This document shows, piece after piece, positions 1 to 8,359 of a stretch of DNA of 50,658 bases. This stretch comes from Clostridium vitabionis (GTDB lineage: Bacteria > Bacillota > Clostridia > Lachnospirales > Lachnospiraceae). The DNA lies in the NCBI RefSeq assembly GCF_015351765.1, contig NZ_JADKQA010000002.1:1-50658 (forward strand). The letters are read 5' to 3'. A program made the translations under genes and the position numbers. Within the stretch, counting starts at the first letter, position 1. Every line of letters starts with the position of its first letter. The notes beneath the pieces are model-generated. The model saw only the letters and a program-made list of their open reading frames with translations. It made no database searches and was not told the origin of the DNA.

Positions 1-92
1 AGAAGAGGAAGACTGAAACGGGAAAAACTTCCAGAGACTGCAAAGAAGCTCGTTATCTGGTGCTTTAGTTGTAAAATCTCTGGAAGTTCACA
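1..92 (+). mobile_element. Right end of a second, left-hand copy of the IS element (truncated by the window edge)
   Basis: These 92 bases are identical to 12524-12615, the right end of the complete IS copy, and have the same orientation. They hold the last codons of the small accessory ORF (stop at 14-16) and the 11-bp inverted repeat ACTTCCAGAGA (27-37) / TCTCTGGAAGT (77-87). Sequence identity between the two copies stops exactly after TTCACA at 92, which fixes the IS right boundary. The rest of this copy lies outside the window. Together with the complete copy it brackets the whole cofactor cluster. Confidence 0.93.
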
Positions 93-529
93 ATAAATCG
101 TGTGCATCCGCGGAAAAAGTATGTTATAGTAGATGCAGTAAAACAGAACAGACAGATCGGCCATTTCGAGCCCCGGATCCTCCGGCTTTTATGCCTGGAT
201 CCCCGGCCAAAGGGTCCGGGAGGAAACGCCCGGGCCTCCCGTTTTCCGGCCTGCGCCGGAAGACATTGGAAAGAAATCGTCCGGAGCCTGCCCGAAGGGG
301 CGCGGCGCGGATTCTCCCCGGAGAATCTCCATGTCAGCCGCTGCTTCGCGTACCGTTCCTGCAGAGGACGGCAGTACCTGACATTCCGGATCTCCGGAAG
401 TGAGGGAGGGACAGGCATATCCATGGATTTCTCTCCGCGCGAAGTGACGGATCGCACAGAACACCTGGCTCAGTGCGGAGAGCAGCGGTCTCTCCGGCTG
501 AGCCTTTTTGCGTATATGGAGAGAAGATC
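93..529 (+). promoter_or_regulatory. Structured 5' leader of the molybdopterin operon; candidate attenuator or riboswitch
   Basis: There is no convincing gene in these 437 bases; the overlapping open frames have no ribosome site and no recognisable product. The stretch is instead full of short inverted repeats: CGGGAGG/CCTCCCG near 217-241, TTCCGGC/GCCGGAA near 244-262, GATTCTCC/GGAGAATC near 309-326, TTCCGG/CCGGAA near 384-399, and a terminator hairpin at 467-509. A weak -10-like TATAGT occurs at 125-130 without a clear -35. Known molybdopterin operons in bacteria are often preceded by the Moco/Wco RNA (Rfam RF01055). I cannot confirm that consensus by eye, so the class is an inference from position and structure. 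Confidence 0.45.
467..509 (+). terminator. Intrinsic terminator 20 bp upstream of moeA (probable attenuator)
   Basis: GGCTCAG (467-473) pairs with CTGAGCC (498-504), extended inside by GGAGAG (477-482) and CTCTCC (490-495), and is followed directly by TTTTT (505-509). This is a strong Rho-independent terminator in the sense direction. Because it sits between the leader and the moeA ribosome site, rather than after a gene, it most likely makes operon expression conditional. Confidence 0.8.
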
Positions 530-1777
530 ATGAAACTTTTACAGACTGACACGCCTGCGCAGGCGCAGGCAAAGCTCCTGGAGGCATTCGGAGCGCATCC
601 GGTGCAGAGGGAACTGGTTCCTCTCGCTTCCTGCACGGGCAGAATTCTGGCGGAAGACATCCGGGCGGGCGAGGACATTCCCGGATTTTTCCGCTCCACC
701 GTGGACGGGTACGCCGTCCGCGCGAAGGACACGGCGGGTGCGGCGGATTCTGTTCCCGTCTTTCTGAAGGTTGCGGAGACGGTGAGAATCGGACATCCTG
801 CCGTGACACGCCTTGCTCCCGGGCAGTGCGCTTATGTGCCGACCGGCGGCATGCTTCCGGCCGGAGCGGATGCCGTGGTGATGGTGGAATACTGCGAGAT
901 GCTGACCGGTGACGAGATCGCCGCTGAGGCGGCGGTCGCCGTGGGTGAGAATGTGGTCCGCCCGGGTGAGGACGTCAAAGCCGGCGAAATCCTGCTCACG
1001 AAAGGCACAGGGATCGGGCCCGCGCAGGCGGGGGCACTGGCTGCCGCCGGGGTCCGCAGCGTACCGGTCTTTGTTCCCTGGAAAGCGGCCGTCATCTCCA
1101 CCGGCGATGAGCTGGTGCAGGCGGATGACGTTCCGGGGCCCGGACAGGTCCGCGATATCAACACCTGGTCGCTGGCAGCTGCGGTGCGGCAGACAGGGAT
1201 GGAACTGGTGACGGCGGTCTGCATCCCGGATGACAGGGAACGGTTCCGGGATACGGTCCGGCGCGCTTCGGAGGAGGCGGATCTGGTCCTGACCTCCGGC
1301 GGAAGCTCGCAGGGTGTGAAGGATGACACGGAACAGGTCCTGGACGAGGTGTCCTGCGGCGGCGTCTTTACCCATGGGCTTGCACTCAAACCGGGAAAAC
1401 CGACGATCCTGGCGCTGGACCGTGCGCGCGGCACACTGCTGATCGGGCTTCCGGGGCATCCGGTTGCGGCACTGACCGTGTTTTCTCTCCTGGCCGCTCC
1501 GCTTTGGCGTACTGTGACAGGGCAGAAAGCACCGCATGCGGTTCCGGCACGTGTGACGGAGAACATTGCGGCAGCGCCCGGGAAAGCCACGTGCGTACCG
1601 GTAAGACTTGCGGAGCACTGCTCACCGGACGGCATCTGCACTTACGATGCCGTGCCGGTTTTCGGAAAGTCCGGACTGATCACGACGATGGCAGGGGCGG
1701 ACGGATACCTGATGATGGATGTGAACGAGGAAGGCCTTCATGCCGGCGATCTGACGCTGGTGCATGCATTTGCCTGA
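530..1777 (+). CDS. moeA: Molybdopterin molybdenumtransferase MoeA
   Basis: A 415-residue MoeA, the cytosolic enzyme that inserts molybdate (or tungstate) into adenylated molybdopterin. Visible family motifs in order: FxxSTVDGYAV (about 53-63), PTGGMLPAGADAVV, STGDEL at the start of the MPT-binding (MoCF) domain, SGGSSQGVKDD, and KPGKPT followed by LPGHPVAAL. Length matches the family. I chose ATG 530 because GGAG lies 8 bases upstream; a longer in-frame start at 473 would fall inside the terminator hairpin. First gene of the cofactor operon; a second MoeA-type gene follows after 16 bases, a pairing often seen in organisms that use tungsten enzymes. Confidence 0.95.
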   Translation: MKLLQTDTPAQAQAKLLEAFGAHPVQRELVPLASCTGRILAEDIRAGEDIPGFFRSTVDGYAVRAKDTAGAADSVPVFLKVAETVRIGHPAVTRLAPGQCAYVPTGGMLPAGADAVVMVEYCEMLTGDEIAAEAAVAVGENVVRPGEDVKAGEILLTKGTGIGPAQAGALAAAGVRSVPVFVPWKAAVISTGDELVQADDVPGPGQVRDINTWSLAAAVRQTGMELVTAVCIPDDRERFRDTVRRASEEADLVLTSGGSSQGVKDDTEQVLDEVSCGGVFTHGLALKPGKPTILALDRARGTLLIGLPGHPVAALTVFSLLAAPLWRTVTGQKAPHAVPARVTENIAAAPGKATCVPVRLAEHCSPDGICTYDAVPVFGKSGLITTMAGADGYLMMDVNEEGLHAGDLTLVHAFA

Positions 1778-1793
1778 AGGAGGGTTTGCAGGC

Positions 1794-3713
1794 ATGGCAA
1801 AGAGAAATCTGTATCTGAAAAACACTCCTGCTGATGAAGCACAGGCGGTTTATATGCAGGCGCTGGATCAGATCCTGGTTCCGGCAGCGGAACAGGTGCC
1901 GGTGCCGGAAAGTCTCGGGCGGATCACGGTGCATGCGGTCAGCGCGAAGTACTGTTCGCCTCTTTATAACGCGGCGGCCATGGACGGGATCGCCGTGACG
2001 GCATCCCGGACGGAGGGCGCTTCCGAGCGCACACCGGTGATCCTTTCTCCGGACGAGTTTATCACAGTCGATACGGGCGATCCGGTGCGTGATCCGTGGG
2101 ACGCCGTGGTCATGGCGGAGGACGTGACGGAACTGCCGGACGGAAGCGTGCGCCTGATGGCGGCCGCTGCGCCCTGGCAGCATGTGCGGCCGATCGGCGA
2201 AGATATTGTCCAGGGGGAGATGCTGGTGCCGGGACATCACCGGATCCGTCCGGTGGATATCGGCGTGCTCCTGGCAGGCGGCGTCACAAAGATCGGGGTG
2301 TTCAAAAAGCCGAAAGTCGCGATCTTCCCGACGGGCACGGAGATCATAGAGCCGGGGACGGAGCCGAAAGACGGTGATATCATCGAATCTAATTCCCGCG
2401 TGTTCGAGGCGATGGTCCGCGAGGCGGGCGGCGATCCGGAGCGGTTTGCCCCGATCCCGGATGATTATAACCGCATCCGCAATGCGGTGGACCGCGCGGT
2501 CGATGATCATGATCTGGTCATCATCAACGCAGGCAGCAGCGCCGGCACGGAAGATTACACCGTGCATATTCTCCGGGAACTCGGTGAGGTGCTGATTCAC
2601 GGCGTGGCGGTGAAGCCGGGTAAGCCGGTGATCCTCGCGGTGGTCCGCGGCAAGCCGGTGATCGGGCTTCCGGGATATCCGGTCAGTGCATGGATCAATT
2701 TCAGAAATTTCGTCACGCCGGTGCTGGACCGTCTGACCGGGCGGACGGCGCAGGAACTTCCGAAGGTGCAGGCGGTGGTCTCGAAGCGTCTGGTCTCCTC
2801 GCTCAAGTACCGGGAGTATGTCCGGGTGAAGGTCGGCGAGGTCGGCGGAAAACTGGTCGCCTCACCGCTTGCCCGCGGCGCAGGCGCTGCGATGAGCCTC
2901 GTGCGCGCGGACGGTTTCTGCGTGATTCCGCAGAACAGCGAGGGCGTGGAAGCGGGTGATCCGGTGGAGGTCGATCTGTTCCGGTCTCTCGATGAGATCC
3001 GGCGCACGGCGGTGATCATCGGAAGTCACGATCTGATCCTGGATATCGTGGCGGATATGATGCCGCAGAGATTTCCGGGCTATTTTATCTCCAGCACGCA
3101 CGTCGGAAGCCTCGGCGGGCTGATGGCGCTGCGGCGCGGAGAGGCGCATATCACGCCGACCCACCTGCTGGATCCGGAGACGGGCGTCTATAACATCCCG
3201 ACGCTGAAAAAGCTCTTCTCGGAACCCATCGCACTGGTCAAGGGTCTCGACCGGATCCAGGGCATCATGGTGCAGAAGGGCAATCCTCTGGGCATCCGGG
3301 GCGTGGAGGATCTGCCGGGCGTCCGGTATGTGAACCGCCAGCGGGGCGCCGGAACCCGGGTTCTGCTGGATTACCGGCTGCAGCAGGCCGGCATCGATCC
3401 GGAGAGTATCCGCGGCTATGACCGCGAGGTGACGACGCATATGGCGGTGGCGGCACAGGTTGCCTCCGGCGCCGCGGACGCCGGCATGGGAATCGAATCT
3501 GCCGCGCGGGCGATGCACCTGGATTTTGTGGAGGTCGGTCCGGAAGAGTACGATTTCGCGATTCCGGTGAGGTTCCTGAAACTTCCGCAGGTGCAGGATT
3601 TCCTGCAGCTTCTGCATGATCCGGAATTCCGGAAGAGAGTGCTTGCCCTGGGCGGGTATGCATTTCGCCAGACAGGGAAGATCATCTATGTGAACGGAGG
3701 TGATCAGAGTTGA
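1794..3713 (+). CDS. MoeA-type molybdopterin transferase fused to a PBP-like C-terminal domain
   Basis: The first ~400 of 639 residues form a second MoeA (AAAMDGIAV, FPTGTEI, NAGSSAGTEDYT, KPGKPV and LPGYPVSA motifs). The remainder, from about residue 415, is a PBP-like domain (PF12727 type) with SHDLILDIVADMM, RRGEAH and GMGIESAAR segments. This fusion architecture is known in Firmicutes and archaea; the extra domain may bind the oxyanion or a regulator, which is inference. Start ATG 1794 follows AAGGAGGG with a 9-base spacer. The stop overlaps the TTG start of the following MOSC gene (TTGA), showing translational coupling. Having two MoeAs suggests separate molybdenum and tungsten insertion, but the sequence does not tell which is which. 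Confidence 0.9.
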   Translation: MAKRNLYLKNTPADEAQAVYMQALDQILVPAAEQVPVPESLGRITVHAVSAKYCSPLYNAAAMDGIAVTASRTEGASERTPVILSPDEFITVDTGDPVRDPWDAVVMAEDVTELPDGSVRLMAAAAPWQHVRPIGEDIVQGEMLVPGHHRIRPVDIGVLLAGGVTKIGVFKKPKVAIFPTGTEIIEPGTEPKDGDIIESNSRVFEAMVREAGGDPERFAPIPDDYNRIRNAVDRAVDDHDLVIINAGSSAGTEDYTVHILRELGEVLIHGVAVKPGKPVILAVVRGKPVIGLPGYPVSAWINFRNFVTPVLDRLTGRTAQELPKVQAVVSKRLVSSLKYREYVRVKVGEVGGKLVASPLARGAGAAMSLVRADGFCVIPQNSEGVEAGDPVEVDLFRSLDEIRRTAVIIGSHDLILDIVADMMPQRFPGYFISSTHVGSLGGLMALRRGEAHITPTHLLDPETGVYNIPTLKKLFSEPIALVKGLDRIQGIMVQKGNPLGIRGVEDLPGVRYVNRQRGAGTRVLLDYRLQQAGIDPESIRGYDREVTTHMAVAAQVASGAADAGMGIESAARAMHLDFVEVGPEEYDFAIPVRFLKLPQVQDFLQLLHDPEFRKRVLALGGYAFRQTGKIIYVNGGDQS

Positions 3714-4165
3714 GCAGGCAGCATACTGCAGTCGAAAGCCTGCAGATTTTTGAAAAGAAGGGCGCACCCGGGACCGCCGTGGCGCAGGTGCGGGCGATGG
3801 CAGGAGCGGGCCTCGCCGGCGACCGGCACGCGGACGGAGGTCCGAAGCAGATCTCTGTGACCGATGCTGCCGCGGCCGTGTGGATGGCGCGGCAGCCGGA
3901 GGAGGGACTGTGCTTTCCCAGGTATAAGGCGAACATCACCGTAAGCTTTGCGGGCGGCAGGACCTTTCGCCCCGGGGACAGATTCCGGGCGGGCAGCGCC
4001 GTGCTGGAGATCACGGACAGCAGGAAGCTCTGCTTTCCGGAGTGTCCGCGCTTTCCGAAGCGTGAGGCCTGCCTGCTGCGCTGGAGCGCCTGGTATGCGC
4101 GCGTCGTGGAAAGCGGCGTGATCCGGACGGGAGATCCGGTCATATTCAGCGAAGAGGAACAGTGA
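3710..4165 (+). CDS. MOSC-domain protein
   Basis: 151 residues with the MOSC beta-barrel pattern: GLAGDRHADGGPKQISVTD near the start, NITVSF, the FRPGDRF turn, and a cysteine-bearing LCFPECPRFP segment matching the position of the conserved MOSC cysteine. MOSC proteins handle sulfur or cofactor transfer around molybdopterin enzymes (for example the C-terminal domain of Moco sulfurase); the exact role here is unknown. It starts with TTG overlapping the upstream stop and is preceded by GGAGGTGAT. Small relative to average MOSC proteins but apparently complete. A second, divergent MOSC gene closes the cluster (9352). Confidence 0.82.
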   Translation: MSRQHTAVESLQIFEKKGAPGTAVAQVRAMAGAGLAGDRHADGGPKQISVTDAAAAVWMARQPEEGLCFPRYKANITVSFAGGRTFRPGDRFRAGSAVLEITDSRKLCFPECPRFPKREACLLRWSAWYARVVESGVIRTGDPVIFSEEEQ

Positions 4166-4275
4166 ACATCCGCATGCGGAAATCTGCCGCGGGCCGCGCG
4201 ATTGCGGCAGCAGGTGCCGGGAAGATCCGGTGCATCGGCAGGAACACAGCAGTGTCGGTCAAGGAGGTATCACAA

Positions 4276-4662
4276 ATGAAGCGAATTGCCAAAGATGAAT
4301 CAAAATGCATCGGGTGCAGATCCTGTGAGAATGCCTGTTCCATGGCATACTATAAAAAACAGGATCCGCAGCTCTCCTGCATCCGGATCACGGATCTTCC
4401 GGATGGGGGACATCACATCGCAGCCTGCAACCAGTGCGGCATCTGCGCGTCGGTCTGCAACACGGTCGTGATCCGGCCGAATCCGAAGGGCGTATATATG
4501 CTGAACAAAAAAGAGTGCGCCGGATGTCTCATGTGCGTGGGGTTCTGCCCGCAGGACGTCATGGTGCATGCGGAAGGAGCTCTGGAACCGTCGAAATGCA
4601 CTTCCTGCGGTCTGTGCGTGAAAGCCTGCCCGACCGGTGCGATCTGGATGGAAGAAGTCTGA
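4276..4662 (+). CDS. Polyferredoxin with four [4Fe-4S] motifs, probable AOR electron-transfer subunit
   Basis: 128 residues with 16 cysteines in four CxxCxxCxxxC groups: CIGCRSCENAC (residues 11-21), CNQCGICASVC, CAGCLMCVGFC and CTSCGLCVKAC. Cytosolic electron carrier. It lies 13 bases upstream of the AOR-family gene and shares its operon, so it should be the redox partner. This recalls the AorA subunit of bacterial AorABC enzymes and YdhY beside E. coli YdhV (family knowledge). The start at 4276 is fixed by AAGGAGG at 4261-4267; an in-frame extension to 4162 has no ribosome site. The 110 bases before it hold nothing else obvious. Confidence 0.9.
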   Translation: MKRIAKDESKCIGCRSCENACSMAYYKKQDPQLSCIRITDLPDGGHHIAACNQCGICASVCNTVVIRPNPKGVYMLNKKECAGCLMCVGFCPQDVMVHAEGALEPSKCTSCGLCVKACPTGAIWMEEV

Positions 4663-4675
4663 GGAGGGAAGAACC

Positions 4676-6919
4676 ATGATCAGAATGAAAGATGTAGCAC
4701 GCTATGCCAATCCCGATCCGGCCGAGATCACGAAGATGAAACAGGCGCACTGCCTGATCGCGGAGATGTCCTATGAGCACACTCCGCTCGAGAGAGGATA
4801 TACGGACAAGCGCCTGCGGATCGACATCGGCACAAACGAGATTCAGATTTTCGATATCCCCGCGGACGTGAAGGAAAAATTCACCGGCGGCAAGGGATAC
4901 TGCCTGCGGTATCTGTGGGACGACGTTACCCCTGAGACCCGGTGGGACAGCCCGGAGAACGCGATCACCATGTCTCCGGGACCGATCGCCGGCATCACGC
5001 AGTACGGCGGCACGGGCAAATGTCTTCTTGCAACCCTTTCCCCGATGACGGACATCCCGGTTGACTGCAACGTCGGCGGCTACTTCGGCCCGTTCCTGAA
5101 GTTCTCCGGCTTCGACATGATCGAGCTGGTCGGCAAGGCCAGGGAGGACATCATCATCGTCATCGACGGCATGAAGAACACCATCTCCATCGAGACGGCG
5201 CCGGAAGAGCACGAGGACGCGCACCTGCTGACCGAGGAGCTGACCAATGAATACGCCGAGGACGAGAACGACAAGAAGAACATCGCAGTGGTATGTTCGG
5301 GCAGTGCCGCAAAATACGCGAACATGGCCATGATCAACTTCAGCTTCTTTGATCCGAGAAGGAACGTCTGCCGCCTGAAACAGGCGGGCCGCGGCGGCAT
5401 GGGCCGCGTGCTGGCTGACAAGCACATCAAGGCGGTGGTCTGCCGCTTCGGACCGGTCAAGGCGAACCTGAACAATCCTGCGGATCTCGATATCCTGTTT
5501 AAGGACGGACTCAAGTTCCACCGCGAGGTCGCGAAGCTCGACAGCAAGCAGAACGGCATGCGCAAGACGGGTACTGCCTACTCGATCGAGACGCTGAGCG
5601 ATTACGATATCCTGCCGTTCCACAACTATCAGTACGGCGGCACCCCGGATGCGCCGAAGTTCGGGCCCGGCGTGTTCAAGGAGAAATATCTGACGCAGGG
5701 CGGCGCGGACGGCTGCTGGTACGGCTGCTCTCTTGCGTGCGCGAAGACGGCGGACCACTTCCTGCTGAAGACGGGACCTTATGCGGGCGAGCGCGTCTGC
5801 GTCGACGGGCCGGAGTACGAGAGCGCCGCGGGACTGGGACCGAACTGCGGAATTATTGACCCGGAGGCGATCCTGGAGCTGAACTTCTACTGCGACACCT
5901 ACGGACTTGATACCATCTCCTGGGGCACCATGACAGCGTTCCTGATGGAGTGTTGGGAGAGGGGAATTCTGAACAGCGAGCGCACCGGCGGACTGGATCT
6001 GACCTGGGGCAACTGGAGATCCTCCCTCGAGATGATGCACATGATGGCGAAAAACGAGGGCTTCGGAAAGATCGCCGCGCTCGGCGCACATAAGCAGAAG
6101 CTTTACTTTGCGGAGCAGGGCTGGGGCAATCTCAAGGAGATGGACAGCTTCTGCATGGAGATGAAGGGCATGGAGTTCTCCGAGTACGGCTCGAAGGAAT
6201 CCCTGGCGCAGCAGGGCGGCTTCGGCCTGACGAACAAGGGACCGCAGCATGATGAAGCCTGGCTGATCTGGATGGATCAGGTCAACAACCAGATCCCGAC
6301 GTTCGCGGACAAGGCGGAGGCGCTGTATTTCTTCCCGATGTTCCGCACCTGGTTCGGACTGGTCGGCCTGTGCAAGCTGCCGTGGAACGATATTGCTCCC
6401 GCGGACAATGCGGAGACGTCGGAACCGGCGAAAGTTCCGGAGCATCTGCAGAACTACTGCGATCTGTTCTACGGCGTGACCGGGAAGAAAGTGACCGAGA
6501 AGGATCTGATCCGGCAGTCCGAGCGCGTCTATGATTTCCAGAGAATCTTTGATATCCGCATGGGCAAAGGACTCCGGAAGAATGACGCGATCCCGTACCG
6601 CGCGGTGGGCCCGGTTACGGAGCATGAATATCTCTCCCGGCAGGAACGCTACGACGGGCAGCTGACGGAGCGCGCCGGCATCCCGAAGGAGAAGGTTGCG
6701 CAGATGAGCACGGAAGAGAAGATGAACGAGACCTGGAAGTACCGTGCCGGTGAGTACACAAAGCTGATCAATTCGGTTTACCCGAAGCGCGGCTGGACGC
6801 TGAACGGTGTTCCGAAGATCGAGTATCTGAAAGAACTCGGGATGGATCTGCCGGAACTGATCGAGATCGTGGCGCCGCTGCAGGATGCGGAGCCGGATGC
6901 CGGTCCGGACGTGATCTGA
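4676..6919 (+). CDS. Aldehyde ferredoxin oxidoreductase family protein (tungsten/molybdenum bis-pterin enzyme)
   Basis: 747 residues, longer than classical archaeal AORs (~605). The N-terminal domain carries the family pattern (LRIDIGTNEIQ, FTGGKGYCLRYLWDD, AITMSPGPIAG) that holds the bis-pyranopterin. Cluster ligands are visible as C347-x3-C351-x3-C355 and a distant C566 (GLVGLCKLPWND); classical AORs have C-x2-C-x3-C. The enzyme class oxidises aldehydes or reduces acids with ferredoxin; the substrate here is not predictable. Surrounded by its own cofactor genes and the polyferredoxin, so the cluster works as one production-and-loading unit. Start ATG 4676 has GAGGAGGG upstream. YdhV- or BamB-like subfamilies are alternatives within the same superfamily. 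Confidence 0.9.
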   Translation: MIRMKDVARYANPDPAEITKMKQAHCLIAEMSYEHTPLERGYTDKRLRIDIGTNEIQIFDIPADVKEKFTGGKGYCLRYLWDDVTPETRWDSPENAITMSPGPIAGITQYGGTGKCLLATLSPMTDIPVDCNVGGYFGPFLKFSGFDMIELVGKAREDIIIVIDGMKNTISIETAPEEHEDAHLLTEELTNEYAEDENDKKNIAVVCSGSAAKYANMAMINFSFFDPRRNVCRLKQAGRGGMGRVLADKHIKAVVCRFGPVKANLNNPADLDILFKDGLKFHREVAKLDSKQNGMRKTGTAYSIETLSDYDILPFHNYQYGGTPDAPKFGPGVFKEKYLTQGGADGCWYGCSLACAKTADHFLLKTGPYAGERVCVDGPEYESAAGLGPNCGIIDPEAILELNFYCDTYGLDTISWGTMTAFLMECWERGILNSERTGGLDLTWGNWRSSLEMMHMMAKNEGFGKIAALGAHKQKLYFAEQGWGNLKEMDSFCMEMKGMEFSEYGSKESLAQQGGFGLTNKGPQHDEAWLIWMDQVNNQIPTFADKAEALYFFPMFRTWFGLVGLCKLPWNDIAPADNAETSEPAKVPEHLQNYCDLFYGVTGKKVTEKDLIRQSERVYDFQRIFDIRMGKGLRKNDAIPYRAVGPVTEHEYLSRQERYDGQLTERAGIPKEKVAQMSTEEKMNETWKYRAGEYTKLINSVYPKRGWTLNGVPKIEYLKELGMDLPELIEIVAPLQDAEPDAGPDVI

Positions 6920-6935
6920 GCCGGAGGTGCAGGGG

Positions 6936-7421
6936 ATGAGAGTGGCGATCATTACATCCAGTGATTCCGGTTACGCCGGGACGCGGGAAGATCAGAGCGG
7001 TCCGGTGATTCGGGATATGATGACGGAGGCAGGCTATGAGATCGTGTCGGCCGACCTTCTGCCGGATGATTTCGACCGGCTGAAATCAAGAATCATGGAA
7101 ATCTGCGATCAGGGGTCTGCGGATCTGATCCTGACGACGGGCGGAACAGGTTTTTCCCCGCGCGATGTTATGCCAGAGGTAACGAAGGCAGTCTCGGAGC
7201 GGGACGTTCCCGGCATTCCGGAAGCCATGCGCGCGAACAGCATGCAGTATACGGACCGGTCCATGCTGTCCCGCGCGGCAGCAGGCATCCGGAAAAGCAC
7301 GCTGATCATCAATCTGCCCGGGAGTCCTAAGGCGGTTCGGGAGAATCTGAGTTTTATTCTCGGACCGCTGCGGCACGGGCTGGAGATTCTGACCGGACAG
7401 GCGGGCAACTGTGCAAGGTGA
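6936..7421 (+). CDS. MogA/MoaB-family molybdopterin adenylyltransferase
   Basis: 161 residues with MoCF-fold signatures ITSSDSG, LILTTGGTGFSPRDVMPEVT and INLPGSPKAVRENL. The family activates molybdopterin with ATP before metal insertion by MoeA, so it acts between MoaD/MoaE-dependent sulfuration and MoeA. Start ATG 6936 follows GGAGG with 8 bases; a GTG at 6927 would overlap that site. MogA and MoaB share these motifs and I cannot separate them by eye. The gene closes the first half of the operon; a non-coding gap with a promoter and a hairpin follows. Confidence 0.9.
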   Translation: MRVAIITSSDSGYAGTREDQSGPVIRDMMTEAGYEIVSADLLPDDFDRLKSRIMEICDQGSADLILTTGGTGFSPRDVMPEVTKAVSERDVPGIPEAMRANSMQYTDRSMLSRAAAGIRKSTLIINLPGSPKAVRENLSFILGPLRHGLEILTGQAGNCAR

Positions 7422-7437
7422 TGGCATTCCGGTACAT

Positions 7438-7466
7438 TTGTAATTTGCAACTGTTTGTGTTAAGAT
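7438..7466 (+). promoter_or_regulatory. Candidate sigma-A promoter in front of the moaD-moaC-moaA part
   Basis: TTGTAA (7438-7443), a 17-base spacer and TAAGAT (7461-7466). Each box matches four of six consensus bases. It lies in the 205-bp gap after the mogA-like gene, so the second half of the cluster may also have its own transcript. Sequence-based guess only. Confidence 0.4.
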
Positions 7467-7489
7467 AAAAACAGAAAATTCACAGTGAC

Positions 7490-7517
7490 ACAGCCCGGCG
7501 GCAGACCGCCGGGCTGT
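7490..7517 (+). other. Perfect 12-bp hairpin in the gap between mogA-like and moaD-like genes
   Basis: ACAGCCCGGCGG (7490-7501), loop CAGA, CCGCCGGGCTGT (7506-7517). It has no T-run on either side, so it is not a standard terminator. It lies downstream of the candidate promoter and could stabilise an mRNA 5' end or act as a processing site. Confidence 0.6.
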
Positions 7518-7626
7518 ATGTGACAAGGCGGCAGATCCTGCCGTGCACGGTGACGCCGCACGGTTTGTGCCGGAGTTTCCGCGCAGAGCAGACGGCAGGA
7601 GGTTTCCTTCTGAGGAGATGAGAGAG

Positions 7627-7824
7627 ATGATGCTGAATCACAGACCATATCAGGACTGGCACGAAGGCCTGACCGTTCAGGGCGTGATCGAACATATGAA
7701 GTTTACCTGGCCGAAATTGGTTGTGAAGATCAACGGAAAGCTGATCTGGCCGGAACAGTACGGGCAGGCACAGCTTGCCGAGGGGGATGACCTGGAGATC
7801 ATTCACCTGCTCGGCGGAGGATGA
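7627..7824 (+). CDS. MoaD/ThiS-like sulfur-carrier protein
   Basis: 65 residues with a beta-grasp pattern and the C-terminal LLGGG end needed for thiocarboxylation. ThiS and MoaD families look alike at this size; its place directly before moaC and moaA, plus WPKLVVKINGKLI and GDDLEIIHLLGGG, fits a carrier feeding sulfur into molybdopterin. No moaE or moeB is present in the window, so the large synthase subunit and activating enzyme must be elsewhere. Start at 7627 is supported by GAGGAG at 7612-7617; an in-frame start at 7543 is inside the leader and lacks a site. Confidence 0.8.
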   Translation: MMLNHRPYQDWHEGLTVQGVIEHMKFTWPKLVVKINGKLIWPEQYGQAQLAEGDDLEIIHLLGGG

Positions 7825-7879
7825 GGACGAGAAATTTTCGCAACAGGTCAGACAGGAAAAAGGAGCGTGAGGAGCAGCT

Positions 7880-8359
7880 GTGGCAGAACAGAAGATGAAC
7901 CATTTTGACGAGAAGGGCAACGCCGTGATGGTGGATGTGTCCGATAAAGCGGTGACCAGCCGCACCGCGCAGGCATCCGGCCTGATCCGCGTCAACCGGG
8001 CGGTGATGGACGCTGTCCTGGCGGGAACCGTGAAAAAAGGCGATGTCCTGAATGTGGCGCGCGTCGCCGGTATCATGGCGGTGAAGCGCACCTGGGAGCT
8101 GATTCCGATGTGCCACCCGCTGCCGGTCACGAAGTGTGCGGTGGATTTCGAGACGGATCCGGAGCACCTGACGATCCGTGCGGTCTGCACGGTGAAGGTG
8201 GACGGGAAGACCGGTGTGGAGATGGAAGCGCTGACCGGCGTCAGCACAGCACTGTTGACGATCTATGATATGTGCAAGGCGATCGACCGGCGGATGGAAC
8301 TGGATGAGATCCATCTGGATGCGAAATCGGGCGGAAAGAGCGGTGACTTCATCAGATGA
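7880..8359 (+). CDS. moaC: Cyclic pyranopterin monophosphate synthase MoaC
   Basis: 159 residues, standard length. Conserved segments [17 protein letters not shown], the active-site MCHPLP followed by VTKC, and [22 protein letters not shown] are all present. It converts the 3',8-cyclo-dihydro-GTP made by MoaA into cyclic pyranopterin. It starts with GTG five bases after GAGGAGC; ATG at 7895 is too distant from that site. The stop overlaps the moaA start (ATGA). Confidence 0.95.
   Translation: MAEQKMNHFDEKGNAVMVDVSDKAVTSRTAQASGLIRVNRAVMDAVLAGTVKKGDVLNVARVAGIMAVKRTWELIPMCHPLPVTKCAVDFETDPEHLTIRAVCTVKVDGKTGVEMEALTGVSTALLTIYDMCKAIDRRMELDEIHLDAKSGGKSGDFIR

Noticed and set aside
93-529. Definite assignment of the leader to the Moco riboswitch class
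   Set aside because: I could not match the published consensus reliably by eye; only the terminator and hairpins are certain.
102-533. Open frames in the leader before moeA
   Set aside because: No ribosome sites, no recognisable product, and they run through several hairpins including the terminator; the region reads better as an RNA leader.
4559-6952. A 797-codon open frame on the minus strand opposite the AOR gene
   Set aside because: It is a shadow of the codon bias of the well-supported AOR gene: no ribosome site, no recognisable motifs and composition typical of antisense frames (rich in Arg, Leu, His).
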